Part shown: piece by piece, positions 13,511 to 14,431 of the stretch
Numbering within the stretch: position 1 is the stretch's first letter
How the letters are laid out: each line of letters starts with the position of its first letter
NCBI GenBank assembly: GCA_910584325.1
Contig: CAJTZH010000068.1
Span: forward strand, 1-14,431
DNA from: an uncultured Lachnospiraceae bacterium
Lineage (GTDB): Bacteria > Bacillota > Clostridia > Lachnospirales > Lachnospiraceae
DNA length: 14,431 bases
Reading direction: 5' to 3'
Translations under genes and position numbers: made by a program
The notes under the pieces: generated by a model
The model's input: only the letters and a program-made list of their open reading frames with translations
The model's database searches: none
What the model was told of the DNA's origin: nothing

Positions 13511-14431
13511 ATGAAGGTAGTAACAAAAAGAATTTTGGCAGTTGTATTGTCTTTGGCAATCATTCTGCCGGCACTGATTGTAACTGCGTCGGACAAGGTT
13601 ATGGCGGCGGGGCAGGTTACAATTACGAAATCGGGGGGATGGCTGGAGAGCGCTTACGCGGAGTGGGCGCCGGTATCGGGAGCAACAGGTTACAGAGCAT
13701 ATGTTAAAAAGACGTCTGAAGCGGATTCCGCTTATGTACGGCTTGATAATGAGTTAATCCGTCAATATAAAGACGGTCACTGGCGCGTGGACGCAGTCGG
13801 TCTTGCGGCAGGCAGTTATATGATTAAAGTAGAAGCTGTGGTATCCGGCTCGTCCGTTACGGCAGTGACGACGGGGCTTACAGTTTTACCACATGACAGA
13901 ACGGGGTTTGCATGGAAAAACGGTACGTCTTCAGGCGCGTATAACGAAAACGGAACATTGAAGAGCGGAGCAAAGGTTATTTATGTGACGGAGGAGAATA
14001 AGGATACCGTTACAGTATCAATAACGATTGACTCCAAAGGAAATACATTAGAGTGCAAGGGTATTCTGGCAATTCTCACTGCTCTCAAAAAAGGATATGA
14101 GACAAGTCCGGTCGCCATCAGATTTATCGGAAACGTGACAGACCCGGCAGGAATCGACAGTGATTCATTGTATAAAGGCGATTTGTGTATTGACAGAGGC
14201 TCAAAGGGAGGCATGACGCTTGAAGGTATCGGAGAAGACGCGACGGCGAACGGTTGGGGTATCCGTCTTAAGAACGCGTCGAACGTAGAGATTCGAAACC
14301 TTGGCTTTATGAACTGTAACAGTGCAGAGACGGATGATATCGGACTTCAGCAGGGTAATAACCATATCTGGGTACATAACTGCGATTTCTTTTACGGCCA
14401 CGCCGGAAGCGATAAGGACCAGGTAAAGGGC
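13511..14431 (+). CDS. Secreted pectate lyase, polysaccharide lyase family 1, cut off by the window end
   Basis: The open frame runs 307 codons to the last base of the window with no stop, so the C-terminal half is missing. GGAG at 13499-13502 is eight bases before the ATG. Residues 1-33 form a signal peptide (cleavage probably near VMAA). Residues 35-126 look like a fibronectin type III-like domain (WLESAYAEWAPVSGATGYRAYV and SYMIKVEAV within it). From about 132 the right-handed beta-helix of a PL1 lyase begins, with GIRLKNASNVEIRNLGF (249-266) and IWVHNCDFFYGHAGSDKDQ (286-304), the region that supplies calcium-binding Asp residues. The catalytic Arg would lie beyond the edge. The enzyme would cleave de-esterified pectin outside the cell by beta-elimination, using the product of the methylesterase. 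It has its own upstream region after a strong terminator. Confidence 0.88.
   Translation, partial: MKVVTKRILAVVLSLAIILPALIVTASDKVMAAGQVTITKSGGWLESAYAEWAPVSGATGYRAYVKKTSEADSAYVRLDNELIRQYKDGHWRVDAVGLAAGSYMIKVEAVVSGSSVTAVTTGLTVLPHDRTGFAWKNGTSSGAYNENGTLKSGAKVIYVTEENKDTVTVSITIDSKGNTLECKGILAILTALKKGYETSPVAIRFIGNVTDPAGIDSDSLYKGDLCIDRGSKGGMTLEGIGEDATANGWGIRLKNASNVEIRNLGFMNCNSAETDDIGLQQGNNHIWVHNCDFFYGHAGSDKDQVKG

Noticed and set aside
3..14431. CRISPR arrays, tRNA or rRNA genes, insertion sequences or a defence island
   Set aside because: Reading both strands I found no regularly spaced short repeats, no recognisable structural RNA and no transposase, integrase, nuclease or toxin-antitoxin genes.

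Overview
The window looks like chromosomal DNA of a gut- or rumen-type Clostridia, most likely Lachnospiraceae. I infer this from the moderately low GC content, strong AGGAGG-type ribosome sites, two lipobox lipoproteins, long-form HPF, and above all large modular secreted pectin-degrading enzymes of the kind common in that family. I saw no insertion sequences, phage genes, tRNAs, rRNAs or CRISPR arrays.

Layout. At the left edge a membrane protein of the CmpB-like 'putative ABC transporter permease' family (start possibly cut off) converges on and overlaps a short-chain dehydrogenase that resembles the EF-P 5-aminopentanone reductase. Divergent from the dehydrogenase is a complete thioredoxin reductase (trxB). 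A 468-base AT-rich gap follows. It holds a tandem cluster of DnaA-box-like sites and the promoter of a 1293-residue secreted pectin methylesterase with two duplicated N-terminal modules, a third beta module, three prealbumin-like repeats, a CE8 catalytic domain and an Ig-like tail. Next come the hibernation factor gene hpf, with a leader inverted repeat and its own terminator, and a monocistronic lipoprotein of unknown function.

From about 8.2 to 11.25 kb there is a probable three-gene operon: a zinc-ribbon membrane protein of unknown function, an aldo/keto reductase with two ferredoxin-type 4Fe-4S motifs, and a class I methyltransferase. Its terminator lies inside the 3' end of a convergent L,D-transpeptidase gene. 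Divergent from that gene is a secreted VanX-like D,D-dipeptidase lipoprotein followed by a NUDIX hydrolase and a clear terminator. The window ends inside a secreted family 1 pectate lyase.

How the genes relate. Two themes recur. The first is extracellular pectin breakdown: the methylesterase removes methyl esters, giving the substrate a pectate lyase prefers. The two genes lie about 7 kb apart but share an exact 12-bp motif, in opposite orientation, in their upstream regions. The second is cell-wall remodelling by the divergent L,D-transpeptidase and VanX-like pair. The most interesting unexplained signals are the DnaA-box cluster away from any dnaA gene, the shared pectinase-promoter motif plus a perfect 14-bp palindrome at the pectate lyase promoter, and the missing third zinc ligand in the VanX-like protein. 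I did not identify a clearly new defence or mobile system.
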